The position numbers and the translations under genes were made by a program. Positions 63,863-64,000 of a stretch of 64,000 bases of DNA are shown in pieces. The notes under the pieces were generated by a model, which saw nothing but the letters and a program-made list of their open reading frames with translations, was not told the DNA's origin and made no database searches. The DNA comes from Neospora caninum Liverpool (Eukaryota > Apicomplexa > Conoidasida > Eucoccidiorida > Sarcocystidae). Location: contig NC_018398.1 of the NCBI RefSeq assembly GCF_000208865.1, positions 62,001 to 126,000 of the forward strand, read 5' to 3'. How positions within the stretch are numbered: position 1 is the stretch's first letter; every line of letters begins with the position of its first letter.

Positions 63863-64000
63863 ACAATATCCAGCAACTCGTTGACACGGCACGGGTGGAG
63901 CAGAAGGACAGCCTCTTTTTGAGGCGGGGAAAACGGTACCAAACTTCGCGTTGGGCGATTCCGGGGGCAGTGGTCGTACGTGTTTCCCTGGGAAGAGCCG
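63863..64000 (+). other. window end, probable intron of the helical-repeat gene
   Basis: No gene is seen. If the donor at 63801 is used, 63801-64000 is intron sequence and the gene continues to the right. Confidence 0.4.

Overview
Eukaryotic nuclear DNA, very probably from a coccidian apicomplexan of the Toxoplasma/Hammondia/Neospora group. The reasons are intron-rich genes with GT-AG splicing, pyrimidine-rich tracts before starts and acceptors, many (TA)n and CA-type microsatellites, long low-complexity insertions in conserved proteins, and organelle-directed translation proteins. No bacterial operons, CRISPR arrays or insertion sequences are present. Two runs of exactly 100 N (4533-4632 and 48933-49032) are assembly gaps. 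Species was not established, and every gene model was built by eye from splice signals, reading phase and remembered family motifs.

Layout, left to right: (1) + strand KsgA-type rRNA adenine dimethyltransferase with a long N-terminal extension, catalytic exons 2927-10958, one intron carrying about 3.5 kb of a 14-bp satellite; (2) - strand 26S proteasome ATPase RPT5, 11 exons, 18070-12436; (3) + strand syntaxin-6-like Qc-SNARE, 22175-23822; (4) - strand spliceosomal SmB, 27957-25913; (5) + strand unrecognised 499-residue protein, 31906-35024; (6) + strand threonyl-tRNA synthetase, 38454-42540, with an open in-frame 108-codon extension back to 38130; (7) + strand SWEET (MtN3/saliva) sugar-transporter family protein, 45329-48193; (8) - strand TPR protein, 54679-51720; (9) + strand helical-repeat protein of the heptatricopeptide/OPR-like organellar type, from 59555 and probably continuing past the window; (10) a tRNA-Pro(TGG) on the - strand inside an intron of gene 9.

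The genes are ordinary housekeeping genes that share no obvious pathway, although three bear on organelle gene expression (KsgA-type methylase, ThrRS, helical-repeat protein). The observations most worth checking are: a histidine at the zero-layer position of the Qc-SNARE (H169); the strand-specific composition of the 14-bp intronic satellite (nearly free of AG dinucleotides and open in all three forward frames); two possible starts for ThrRS, suggesting dual targeting; a GC-AG intron and an altered C-terminal gate motif in RPT5; a tRNA gene nested antisense in an intron; and possible mitochondrial-DNA insertions. I found no clear new multi-gene system.
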